64,000 bases of DNA from Bacteroidota bacterium (GTDB lineage Bacteria > Bacteroidota > Bacteroidia > Flavobacteriales > Schleiferiaceae): positions 639,565-703,564 of the forward strand of contig JANSYJ010000001.1 in NCBI GenBank assembly GCA_024742495.1, read 5' to 3'. Positions 25,228-33,728 of this stretch are shown here, one piece after another; positions within the stretch are counted from its first letter, which is position 1, and every line of letters starts with the position of its first letter. Below the pieces are notes generated by a model that saw nothing but the letters and a program-made list of their open reading frames with translations, searched no databases and had not been told where the DNA came from. Made by a program: the position numbers and the translations under genes.

Positions 25228-26775
25228 ATGCAGAGAAGCGACAAAATAAAAGGCCTACTCCATGATTTAGGAAAAGGCCTCTATGAGAGAGATGAAGTAT
25301 TAAAGCTTGCACTTCTTGCGGCGGTGGCCGGGGAAAGCCTCTTTTTATTAGGTCCTCCTGGAGTTGGAAAAAGTATGGTGGCCAGGCGTTTAAAATATGC
25401 CTTTAAGGATGCGCGCTCTTTTGAATATTTAATGACGCGTTTCTCTACTCCGGAAGAGGTTTTTGGCCCCATTTCTATTCAGAAGCTAAAAGAAGAAGAC
25501 CTTTATGAAAGGAAAACAGAGCAATATATGCCAGGCGCAAATATTGTATTCCTGGATGAAATTTGGAAAGCGAGCTCTTCCATCCAAAATGCCTTACTAA
25601 CCATTATTAACGAGAAAGTTTATCGCAATGGGGAGCAAGAAATTAAAGTCGATTTAAAGGGTTTAATTACCGCAAGTAATGAGCTACCACCTGAAGGCGA
25701 AAACTTTGGGCCTTTATACGATCGTTTACTGCTGCGCTATCATCTTGGTGAGATCAAAGGGAATAAGGATTTCCTGGATATGATAACCAGCACCGAAAAG
25801 GTGTACGAGGATACAGTTGAAGATGCGCATAAGATTAGTAATGCCGACTTGGAGCTTTGGCATGATCAAATTGATGCGGTTAAAGTTGAAGAGGAGGTGC
25901 TTAGCGTGATTCAGATAATTCGCGAAAAACTATTGGAGTTTAATCAGAAACAAGAAGACCCATCTTTACAAATAAAGGTCTTTGATCGGCGCTGGAAGAA
26001 GGTGATAAGATTGCTGAGGACTTCCGCTTTCCTAAATGAACGCGAGAAGGTGGATTTGATGGATTGTTTTTTAATGAGTCATGCCCTCTGGAATCAGCCA
26101 TCACAAATTGCCGTGGTGCAAGAAATTATCGCAGAAACCATCCGAAAGCACGGTTACAGTGTGGCCATTGGCTTGGGAATGCTAAGAAGGGAAATTAGAG
26201 AGTTTCAAGAAGAGGTAGAACAGGAGGTTCGCGTGCGTTTCGCAAAAAGCGAAGAGGTCCTCCGCCCAGTGGAGGAGCAGTATTACGAGATTCTCAAGAA
26301 TGGCGAACCCTTTGCGGGGAAGTATTTACAAGTGAAGGATTATAACCGACTTCAGAACTCGGATGTACCCGTTTTAAACCTCTACGATGACGATTTTAAA
26401 TTGGTTTCACGCTTGGCAGCTGAAAGCAGTGATGCCGAGTTTCAAGTTCGATTGAAACACAATTCCCAATTTCATCAGCTCAAGCTAAAAACCTACCAAA
26501 AAGAACGTTTTGAGTATCACTATAAAGCTCCTCATCCCCTGGTGCGAAGTTTTTGGGAAGAGCGCTACGCCAAGCTAGAGGAATACCTCGAAAAGCAAAA
26601 TCTTAGACTTCAGTCGGAACAACCATTAGAGTTGTTAAAAGGCAAAGAACACCTTTTTATTGATGCATCTCTATTTGACATTGTAGAAGCAAATCATAGA
26701 GAAGTAAAAGAGGAATTAGACGCACTTCAATTAAAATTGGAGAAGACCCAACACCTTTACGATCGTAAGAATTAG
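25228..26775 (+). CDS. RavA-like MoxR AAA+ ATPase
   Basis: A 515-residue AAA+ ATPase of the RavA subgroup. Walker A is GPPGVGKSM at about 43-51, Walker B is IVFLDEIWKASSSIQNALL, and the sensor region is ITASNELPPEG. A long C-terminal region of about 200 residues follows the lid. In E. coli RavA works with the VWA protein ViaA on respiratory complexes. No ViaA follows; the next gene is a different kind of VWA protein 128 bp downstream. The last 45 residues form a probable coiled coil (HREVKEELDALQLKLEKTQH). Confidence 0.88.
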   Translation: MQRSDKIKGLLHDLGKGLYERDEVLKLALLAAVAGESLFLLGPPGVGKSMVARRLKYAFKDARSFEYLMTRFSTPEEVFGPISIQKLKEEDLYERKTEQYMPGANIVFLDEIWKASSSIQNALLTIINEKVYRNGEQEIKVDLKGLITASNELPPEGENFGPLYDRLLLRYHLGEIKGNKDFLDMITSTEKVYEDTVEDAHKISNADLELWHDQIDAVKVEEEVLSVIQIIREKLLEFNQKQEDPSLQIKVFDRRWKKVIRLLRTSAFLNEREKVDLMDCFLMSHALWNQPSQIAVVQEIIAETIRKHGYSVAIGLGMLRREIREFQEEVEQEVRVRFAKSEEVLRPVEEQYYEILKNGEPFAGKYLQVKDYNRLQNSDVPVLNLYDDDFKLVSRLAAESSDAEFQVRLKHNSQFHQLKLKTYQKERFEYHYKAPHPLVRSFWEERYAKLEEYLEKQNLRLQSEQPLELLKGKEHLFIDASLFDIVEANHREVKEELDALQLKLEKTQHLYDRKN

Positions 26776-26843
26776 CAAAATTTCAATTAATAGAAGCAAC
26801 GCAAAAAGGATATCATCGTCTGAATAAATAGACCTACATTTTT

Positions 26844-26857
26844 CTTTCTGCAGAAAG
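26844..26857. promoter_or_regulatory. Perfect 14-bp palindrome upstream of the plug-VWA gene
   Basis: CTTTCTGCAGAAAG is fully self-complementary and lies 46 bp upstream of the ATG, next to the promoter-like TACATTTT. Possible operator. Confidence 0.35.
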
Positions 26858-26862
26858 GAGTG

Positions 26863-26881
26863 CCATTGGAGAGACCAATGG
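26863..26881 (+). promoter_or_regulatory. Leader hairpin upstream of the plug-VWA gene
   Basis: CCATTGG-AGAGA-CCAATGG, perfect 7-bp arms with a 5-nt loop, 22 bp before the start codon and with no T tract, so it is more likely a translational or RNA-stability element than a terminator. Confidence 0.4.
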
Positions 26882-26903
26882 ATAAGAACCAAAATTTACC
26901 ACT

Positions 26904-29030
26904 ATGAAGCGGTACACTCCTTTATTTGTTTTAATCAGCATTTTTATAAGTTTTTCGGCATTTGCCCAGCTAAGGCCTGGCTCCTTGCGCGGCATTATTA
27001 GCGATGCGGCAGACGGAGAAGCCATAGCCTTTGCAACAGTAGTTGTAAAGCAAGACTCAACTACGATTATTGCTGGAGCCTATTCGGATTATGACGGAAT
27101 TTATAGGATAAATCCAATAGAACCCGGAACTTATACCGTTGAGATTAAATACATTGGCTATGCCACGACTACTATAAAAGAGGTAAACATTGGTCCCAAT
27201 ACGCCCACTTTGCTTAATGTTAAAATGCAGGCGGAAAATGAAACCTTGCAGGAGGTGGTTATCACGCGTAAAGCACCTTTAATTGAAAAGAGTCGCAGTT
27301 CAAAAATCACCACCGCCAAAGACATTCAGAATATGGCGGTGCGCGATATTTCCTCGATTGCCTCACCGGCCGCGGGAGTAACACAAGATGCCAATGGCCT
27401 CACCTCTATACGAGGCTCCCGTAGTGAGGGAACAGTGTATTTTATTGATGGTGTAAAGGTGCGCGGAAGGGTGAACATTCCTCAAGCTGCTCTTGCTGAA
27501 AAGCAAGTTATAACAGGTGGTACACCGGCACAGTATGAATCGAAATCGGATGTTCCAAAGCAAGAATCAAAGGCTGAAGAACCGATGCAGATTTTTTATG
27601 AAAGAGCTCCGGCACAGCAATTTTCGGGGGAATATTATAAAAGCATCCCAGAGAACGAATTCCTAGGCGTTTATTCAAGCCCACTTTCAACTTTTGGTGC
27701 AGATGTGGATGTGGCTTCCTATGCCAATGTCCGTCGAATGCTAAAGTCTGGCGCTTTGCCTCATCCCGATGCAGTGCGCCTGGAAGAGTTTATCAATTAC
27801 TTCACTTACGATTATCCCGAACCAGATGGAGCGTCGCCATTTTCGGTTACGGTAGACCAAAGAACTTGCGATTGGAATAAGGCCCATCGCCTGCTGCGAA
27901 TAGGACTGAAAACCGAAAGCATTAAAACCGAGGATTTACCAGCTAGCAATTTGGTGTTTTTAATAGATGTAAGTGGAAGCATGTCTTACGAGAACAAGCT
28001 GCCCTTATTGCAAAGTGCCATGCGAATAATGGTAAAAAATTTAAAGCCCGAAGACCGCGTAGCCATAGTGGTTTATGCCTCCTCAACCGGTTTGGTTTTA
28101 GAATCTACGCCTGCCAGCAATAGCAATGAAATTTTAAAGGCTATTAACAACTTAAATGCCGGAGGTTCTACCGCGGGTGGTGCTGGAATTAAACTGGCCT
28201 ATAAAGTGGCTCGTCAAAATTTTAACCCAGACCACAACAACCGGGTAATCCTCGCTACCGACGGTGATTTTAATGTAGGTGTTTCTTCCGATGAAGGCTT
28301 GATAAAGCTAATTGAGGAAGAACGAGAGAGCGGGGTTTTCTTAAGTGTCCTTGGCTTTGGAACCGGTAACTATCAAGATTCAAAAATGGAGCAGTTGGCC
28401 GATCACGGAAATGGAAATTACGCTTATATCGATGGCCTTATGGAGGCGCGAAAGGTATTGGCCGAGGAGATGGGTGCCAATTTGCACGTGGTTGCCAAGG
28501 ATACGAAGTTTCAAGTAGAATTTAATCCAAGGAAAGTGGCGGCCTACCGTTTGCTGGGCTATGAAAACCGAATGCTTGAGGCAGAGGATTTTGATGATGA
28601 TTTAAAGGACGCAGGTGATATTGGCGCCGGGCATACCGTAACTGCGGTTTATGAGTTGATCATGCGAAACCCAGAAGAGGCAGACAGCACTTGGTCTAAG
28701 GAGCAAAAACTGCGCTACCAAGAAGATGCGCTCAAGGATCAAGCTTTTGGCGATGAGTTAGCCTTATTAAAACTGCGCTACAAAGAACCTCAAGCTAAAA
28801 AGAGCAAACTAATGCTCTTACCTATTACAGAGTCGGAAAGTGTTAATCCTGATTTCGCCTTTCTCTCGGCGGTGCTCCAGTACGGCTTGCTTTTACGCCA
28901 AAGTGAATACGCGGCTAATAGCAGCCTGGAGTCGGCCATTGACCTAGCAGAGCGGCATCTGGGTAAGGACCCGCATGGCTACCGCCGGGAGTTTGTTAAG
29001 CTGTGCAAATTAGCTCAAGATCTAAATTAG
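26904..29030 (+). CDS. Secreted fusion of carboxypeptidase-like domain, TonB plug and VWA (YfbK-like)
   Basis: A 708-residue exported protein with signal peptide (FAQ). Order of parts: a CarboxypepD-type beta sandwich (about 28-112, GIISDAADGEAIAFATVVV), a TonB-receptor plug-like region (about 118-200, TTAKDIQNMAVRDISSIASPAAGV, IRGSR, VYFIDGVKVRG), a linker, then a YfbK-type region and a VWA domain with MIDAS motif DVSGSMS at D355 and a C-terminal DUF3520-like part. The beta-barrel of a TonB receptor is absent. VWA with an intact MIDAS implies metal-dependent protein binding. It may be an outer-membrane-associated adaptor. The plug assignment is by pattern. Confidence 0.85.
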   Translation: MKRYTPLFVLISIFISFSAFAQLRPGSLRGIISDAADGEAIAFATVVVKQDSTTIIAGAYSDYDGIYRINPIEPGTYTVEIKYIGYATTTIKEVNIGPNTPTLLNVKMQAENETLQEVVITRKAPLIEKSRSSKITTAKDIQNMAVRDISSIASPAAGVTQDANGLTSIRGSRSEGTVYFIDGVKVRGRVNIPQAALAEKQVITGGTPAQYESKSDVPKQESKAEEPMQIFYERAPAQQFSGEYYKSIPENEFLGVYSSPLSTFGADVDVASYANVRRMLKSGALPHPDAVRLEEFINYFTYDYPEPDGASPFSVTVDQRTCDWNKAHRLLRIGLKTESIKTEDLPASNLVFLIDVSGSMSYENKLPLLQSAMRIMVKNLKPEDRVAIVVYASSTGLVLESTPASNSNEILKAINNLNAGGSTAGGAGIKLAYKVARQNFNPDHNNRVILATDGDFNVGVSSDEGLIKLIEEERESGVFLSVLGFGTGNYQDSKMEQLADHGNGNYAYIDGLMEARKVLAEEMGANLHVVAKDTKFQVEFNPRKVAAYRLLGYENRMLEAEDFDDDLKDAGDIGAGHTVTAVYELIMRNPEEADSTWSKEQKLRYQEDALKDQAFGDELALLKLRYKEPQAKKSKLMLLPITESESVNPDFAFLSAVLQYGLLLRQSEYAANSSLESAIDLAERHLGKDPHGYRREFVKLCKLAQDLN

Positions 29031-29038
29031 AGCAGGGC

Positions 29039-29067
29039 AAGGGGCATCATTTGGGTGCCCTTTTTTT
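29039..29067 (+). terminator. Terminator of the plug-VWA gene
   Basis: AAGGGGCA / TGCCCTTT arms (one G-T pair) with a 9-nt loop and seven T; begins 9 bp after the stop. Confidence 0.85.
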
Positions 29068-29208
29068 GTGGTTAAAAAATGCATTTCAAGCACAGAAAAA
29101 GGTATTTCATGAAAAGTTTACAGGATTTTCCCCCTTTCTAATGTCAAGGGCTTGGTCAACCTTTAGAATTTGACGTTTTTTGTAGGGTTCAAAGTGTGAG
29201 ACTATTGA

Positions 29209-29227
29209 TGATAGAAGTTGTCTATCA
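29209..29227. promoter_or_regulatory. Inverted repeat in the promoter of the lipoprotein / barrel operon
   Basis: TGATAG-AAGTTGT-CTATCA, perfect 6-bp arms. It lies just left of the -7-like sequence TATTTTG (29230-29236) and just right of TTG at 29205-29207, i.e. inside the presumed promoter spacer, as expected of a repressor operator. Confidence 0.4.
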
Positions 29228-29267
29228 CCTATTTTGTTTACCTTTAACCCATTAACCCCCTTTGGTC

Positions 29268-30953
29268 ATGACAAAAAACAAGTACTTTTCACTGTTAGGC
29301 TTAATTCTACTGGCATTTGCCTGTACTAAGCCCGACGAAATTCTCGATGATTTTCAAGTTCACATTAGCCCCAGCTTCTACAAATATGTAGTAGAGGTTG
29401 ATGTAGAAGATCTAACCGATCCGGCTAAGGATTTACCAAGCAATATTACTGTAAGCATTACTGGTGATGACGCTGCGGCAGTTTACAATATCGATGGCAC
29501 GCGTAATTACCAGGTGAACTTTGGTACCATGCAGCTGATGATAGCTAAAGGGAACGAACCTACAGCAGGTAACCCCATTAACTTCATCATCAATTTGGAG
29601 GCAAATGGTTACCGTAAAACGAGCCTTCCAATGCAAATTACGGAAGAGGATTATTTTATGGCAGATGTAGCTCAGATGCTAAACTTAAATGACCTTCCAA
29701 ATTCTATTAGCAACTCTACCTCAAATGGATCAATTGATCCAACCACGAATCAGTTAACCCAGCCATTAGTTGTTAGCACGGGTTCTCCCGATAGTCTTTC
29801 TAAAATTAAGCTTGTTATTCCAGCGGACGTTAAGTTCTTGGATGCTGATGGAAATGAGATAGTAGGAAAGAAAGGCGGCTCAGGTCTCAACGTTAGCGTT
29901 TTAAGTCTTTCAGATACCTCTCAAGTTGCTCAAATGGCAATGCCTAATGGTACCGGAATGATGCAGGTGGTAGAAACCGATGGTCAGAAGGACACCGTTA
30001 TCATGGAGCAAACCGGTAGTTATAATATCACCATGGATTTGGATGGCGTTCCAGTACGCGGCTTTTCAGGCGGAAAAACTTCTGGTGGTGTTTCCACCCG
30101 AATTCCAATTCCCGCTGGTACCTATAATTTAGAATTTAACCGTGCCTACCAAGAAGGAGATTCTATTAGCTTGTTGAGTCTTTCGGATGGTGATGATGCT
30201 TGGCAGTTAGAGGATCGCTCCTTTGTTGTAGAGAAAGATCAAACTACGGGTGACTTATTTGTAAATCCTACAATCACTCACTTATCATGGTATCGTTGGA
30301 GAAGATGGAGAAGACGGTTTTCACCTAGAGTGTATCGCTATGGCTTATCCGCTCGCGACTTCGATCAGAATAACTCAAATGGAGCAATTAGTGGTGTTAT
30401 TAGAGCTCGATACCGCTATACCTACAGCTGGTGGTGGGGATCTCGTTCTTATTATTTCCGTTTAAGAGGAAACTTTGGCCCTAATTGGAAGCGAAATCCT
30501 CGTCGTTATATTACGACTCGCACGGCCTGGGGAGCACCAACTATTTACAGTACCAGTTTTTCTCCAGCTTCTTTTAATACCACTTACGAGTTTGAAAACT
30601 TCAGAGGGTACTCCTTCAGAATTCTTAAAGTCGAGCCTAAGGTGCAACCACCTTCAATTGGATACACATTGTTTTGTAAAACCACCAATTCATTGGTTCA
30701 GCCTCCTGCCGGGGTTAAGATGTACTACCGAAAGAATGGAAGTGGCGATAGCTATCAGCATTTGTACACTTTTACCCAGCAAAACTTAAATGTTACTTAT
30801 GCTTCTTTCCCAGCACTTGAGGCTGGTGTTAGTTATGATTTCCGCGCTCAGTTTAATGATGTGCAGAAGGATACTGCAAATGTACTGGTGTTAGATGGGC
30901 AAATTTACCAAGTAACATTACCAAGTGACGCCTGTAGGTCTCTAGGTCTATAA
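29268..30953 (+). CDS. Lipoprotein with tryptophan/arginine/tyrosine-rich segment (unknown)
   Basis: An unrecognised lipoprotein of 561 residues, lipobox LAFAC. The first 335 residues are acidic and beta-rich with Ser/Thr/Asn repeats. From about residue 341 to 405 the composition changes sharply to aromatic and basic: WYRWRRWRRRFSPRVYRYG, then RARYRYTYSWWWGSRSYYFR. The C-terminal part is again ordinary and ends near a cysteine (DACRSLGL). ATG 29268 is chosen over an upstream TTG at 29262. A beta-barrel gene follows 23 bp later, so the pair probably forms one outer-membrane unit. No function assigned. Confidence 0.78.
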   Translation: MTKNKYFSLLGLILLAFACTKPDEILDDFQVHISPSFYKYVVEVDVEDLTDPAKDLPSNITVSITGDDAAAVYNIDGTRNYQVNFGTMQLMIAKGNEPTAGNPINFIINLEANGYRKTSLPMQITEEDYFMADVAQMLNLNDLPNSISNSTSNGSIDPTTNQLTQPLVVSTGSPDSLSKIKLVIPADVKFLDADGNEIVGKKGGSGLNVSVLSLSDTSQVAQMAMPNGTGMMQVVETDGQKDTVIMEQTGSYNITMDLDGVPVRGFSGGKTSGGVSTRIPIPAGTYNLEFNRAYQEGDSISLLSLSDGDDAWQLEDRSFVVEKDQTTGDLFVNPTITHLSWYRWRRWRRRFSPRVYRYGLSARDFDQNNSNGAISGVIRARYRYTYSWWWGSRSYYFRLRGNFGPNWKRNPRRYITTRTAWGAPTIYSTSFSPASFNTTYEFENFRGYSFRILKVEPKVQPPSIGYTLFCKTTNSLVQPPAGVKMYYRKNGSGDSYQHLYTFTQQNLNVTYASFPALEAGVSYDFRAQFNDVQKDTANVLVLDGQIYQVTLPSDACRSLGL

Positions 30954-30976
30954 CTAACCACACAAAAACTATCACT

Positions 30977-31699
30977 ATGAAGAAGTTCATTTTATTTATT
31001 GTTTTGGCTGCGGTTTCTTACAGTCCCTTAATGGCGCAAGATGCACCAATGGCAACAGATTCCACCAAGGCCATGGAGGCTAAGGAAGACAAATACCCCA
31101 TGTGGCAAAACCGTCATGCAATAGCACTGAGCTTAGGTATGCCAGGTATTGGCTTGGAGTATGCCTATAATATCAATCGTAGCTTAAACTTAAGGGCGGG
31201 TTTTCTGTCCTTTCAGCTTAATGACTACAATACGAATTTAGATATTTCAGGACAGTCTGTTAATGTAAATGCGAATCTTAGTTCATCAGTATTCGATTTA
31301 TTCCTCGAATATCATCCAACACCGAATAAAGCATTTAAGCTGGTTGGTGGCTTTGGTTATTTAAATAATGTTGGTGTAAACACCCTTATCCTATTAAACG
31401 ATGATATCGGTTTTGGAGACCTAGTTATCGATAATGAGGAAATTGGTGACATTGACATTGCGGTAACTTGGAGTGGCCTGGCCCCTTATATGGGCTTTGG
31501 TTTTGGTAGAGCTGTACCCAAAAAACGTGTTGGCTTTGGAATTGAAGTAGGCACCTATTATGCTGGTGGTCCTGATGTGGGCATTACTGCAAATGGGATG
31601 CTACAAAATACTGCTACCGAGGAACAAGAGCTTGAGGATAACCTTGCCTCTTATGCTTGGGTGCCGCGCGTAATGGCGCGCCTTGCCATAAAACTATAA
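30977..31699 (+). CDS. Small outer-membrane beta-barrel protein
   Basis: A 240-residue exported protein (signal cleavage near LMA-QD). Alternating hydrophobic strands, such as HAIALSLGMPGIGLEYAYN, SLNLRAGFLSFQLND, APYMGFGFGRAVP and RVGFGIEVGTYYAGG, and a terminal MARLAIKL ending in a hydrophobic residue, indicate an OmpA/OmpW-like barrel of about eight to ten strands. It lies 23 bp after the W/R-rich lipoprotein and ends at a strong terminator, so the two form a two-gene operon. Confidence 0.82.
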   Translation: MKKFILFIVLAAVSYSPLMAQDAPMATDSTKAMEAKEDKYPMWQNRHAIALSLGMPGIGLEYAYNINRSLNLRAGFLSFQLNDYNTNLDISGQSVNVNANLSSSVFDLFLEYHPTPNKAFKLVGGFGYLNNVGVNTLILLNDDIGFGDLVIDNEEIGDIDIAVTWSGLAPYMGFGFGRAVPKKRVGFGIEVGTYYAGGPDVGITANGMLQNTATEEQELEDNLASYAWVPRVMARLAIKL

Positions 31700-31738
31700 G
31701 GATAATAGCATTTAATTGAAGCTTATATCAATTACACC

Positions 31739-31768
31739 ACCCGCTGCTTAGGCAGCGGGTTTTTTTTT
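31739..31768 (+). terminator. Terminator of the lipoprotein / barrel operon
   Basis: Perfect 9-bp arms ACCCGCTGC / GCAGCGGGT with loop TTAG and nine T. Confidence 0.95.
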
Positions 31769-31814
31769 GTCTAATTGGGCAAAAAGTTCTTCATTTAAAC
31801 TGAGATGGTAAAAC

Positions 31815-31850
31815 AAAAAAGGCGTGCTAAAATCAATTTAGCACGCCTTT
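31815..31850 (-). terminator. Terminator of glmS (minus strand)
   Basis: Perfect arms AAAGGCGTGCTAAA / TTTAGCACGCCTTT around a 5-nt loop; the minus-strand transcript then runs into six T. It is 25 bp after the glmS stop. Confidence 0.93.
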
Positions 31851-31874
31851 GTATATTAAAGTCAATTAGAGTAT

Positions 31875-33716
31875 TTACTCTACAGTAACCGATTTAGCAA
31901 GGTTTCGTGGCTGGTCAACATTACAACCGCGCATTACTGCGATGTGGTAAGAGAGTAATTGCAGCGGAATGGTAGTTAATAGGGGAGAGAAAACCTCAAT
32001 GGTATCTTTCACCTCAATTACGTGATCTGCCATTTTCGCAATTTCACTATCGCCATCATTTACAATAGCGATAACCTTACCTTCTCTTGCTTTTACTTCC
32101 TGAATGTTGGAAACGATTTTTTCATATTGACCACTCTTAGGAGCAATCACCACTACGGGTATGTTTTCATCGATTAAGGCAATAGGACCGTGCTTCATCT
32201 CAGCAGCAGGATAGCCTTCAGCGTGGATGTAGCTAATTTCCTTGAGCTTTAAGGCGCCTTCCAGGGCTACGGGGAAGTTATAACCTCGGCCTAGGTAAAG
32301 GAAATTAGGGGCATCTTTATAAAGCTCTGCAATGTATTTCGATTGAGCATCGCTAGTAAGCATGGACTCAATTTTAGCAGGAATCTCATTTAGCTCGTTA
32401 AGTAAACGATGGTAGTAGCTCTCCTTTAAAAGTCCCTTTTTATGGGCTATTTTAATGGCAATTAGGGTAAGTACCGCAACTTGAGCAGTAAAGGCCTTTG
32501 TTGATGCTACACCAATTTCAGGTCCAGCATGAGTATAAGCTCCAGCATGGGTTTCTCTAGCAATCGAAGAACCCACGACATTACAAACACCGAAAATTGT
32601 GGCGCCACGTTCTTTAGCGAGCTTAATTGCTGCTAAGGTATCTGCGGTTTCACCCGACTGGGAAATCGCTATTACCACATCCTTTTCAGTGATAACTGGA
32701 TTGCGATAGCGGAACTCAGAAGCATATTCAACCTCAACTGGAATGCGGGCCAGTTCTTCAAAAATGTATTCGGCCACTAAGCCAGCATGCCAGCTTGTAC
32801 CACAACCAATGATGAGGATACGATCCGCATTCATTAATTTTTCTTGAAACTGATAAACACCGTCCATCTGAATCAAGCCTTGTTCTGGTAATAAACGACC
32901 CCTTAAAGTGTCGCCAATAGATTTTGGTTGCTCATAAATCTCCTTAAGCATAAAATGCTCATAACCACCTTTTTCAATGGAAGCCAAGTCCATTTCAAGC
33001 TGATGGATATAAGGATCAATCGCGCGGTTGTCAGGAATCGATAAAACTTCAATGCCCTGATCGCGATTAATAACGGCCATTTCATCATCTTCCAAGTAGA
33101 TGGCTTTCTTAGTAAACTCCAGGAAAGGAGTAGCATCGCTAGCAATGAAGTATTCGCCTTCACCAACACCAACAACTAAGGGACTACCTTTTTTGGCTAC
33201 AACAATTTGATTTTCATTTGATATGTCCATCACGGCGATGGCATAAGCACCAATAACCCTATTTAAAGCAATGCGAACCGCTTTGGAAAGGGTGGTATTC
33301 TCACTTTTCTTTACATCCTCAATGAGGTTCACCAACACTTCCGTATCGGTATCAGATTCGAAGCTATAACCACGCTGAATTAAGGCCTCTTTTAAGGAAC
33401 CATAGTTTTCGATGATTCCGTTGTGAATCAAAACTAAGTTACCACTATTTGAGGTATGAGGGTGAGCATTTACATCATTGGGTTCGCCATGCGTAGCCCA
33501 ACGGGTATGACCAATGCCAATGCTGGCCTCTGGCATGCTACCATTAATTTTAGCTTCTAAATCAGAAACTTTGCCTTTGCATTTTACAAGACTGAGGTTT
33601 TTATTTAAAACTGCAATACCAGCACTATCATAGCCTCGGTATTCCAGTCTTCTTAAACCGTTAATTACAACTGGGACCGCATTTTTATGTCCTAGGTATC
33701 CAACAATTCCGCACAT
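31875..33716 (-). CDS. glmS: Glutamine--fructose-6-phosphate aminotransferase
   Basis: A 613-residue two-domain enzyme making glucosamine-6-phosphate for peptidoglycan and lipopolysaccharide. The N-terminal glutaminase starts MCGIVGYLG with nucleophile Cys2. Two SIS domains follow (IGCGTSWHAG; SQSGETADTLAAIKLAK) and the C-terminal end PRNLAKSVTVE is conserved. It is last in a minus-strand set with DUF4270 (12 bp gap) and the GT5-like gene. This order is common in Bacteroidota. No glmS ribozyme is seen. Confidence 0.97.
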   Translation of the reverse strand: MCGIVGYLGHKNAVPVVINGLRRLEYRGYDSAGIAVLNKNLSLVKCKGKVSDLEAKINGSMPEASIGIGHTRWATHGEPNDVNAHPHTSNSGNLVLIHNGIIENYGSLKEALIQRGYSFESDTDTEVLVNLIEDVKKSENTTLSKAVRIALNRVIGAYAIAVMDISNENQIVVAKKGSPLVVGVGEGEYFIASDATPFLEFTKKAIYLEDDEMAVINRDQGIEVLSIPDNRAIDPYIHQLEMDLASIEKGGYEHFMLKEIYEQPKSIGDTLRGRLLPEQGLIQMDGVYQFQEKLMNADRILIIGCGTSWHAGLVAEYIFEELARIPVEVEYASEFRYRNPVITEKDVVIAISQSGETADTLAAIKLAKERGATIFGVCNVVGSSIARETHAGAYTHAGPEIGVASTKAFTAQVAVLTLIAIKIAHKKGLLKESYYHRLLNELNEIPAKIESMLTSDAQSKYIAELYKDAPNFLYLGRGYNFPVALEGALKLKEISYIHAEGYPAAEMKHGPIALIDENIPVVVIAPKSGQYEKIVSNIQEVKAREGKVIAIVNDGDSEIAKMADHVIEVKDTIEVFSPLLTTIPLQLLSYHIAVMRGCNVDQPRNLAKSVTVE

Positions 33717-33728
33717 GGCTTTTCTAAA

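Noticed and set aside
31717..31875. glmS-type ribozyme or other riboswitch near glmS
   Set aside because: The only structures here are two plain terminators; the true 5' side of the operon (35898-35963) has just a short leader.
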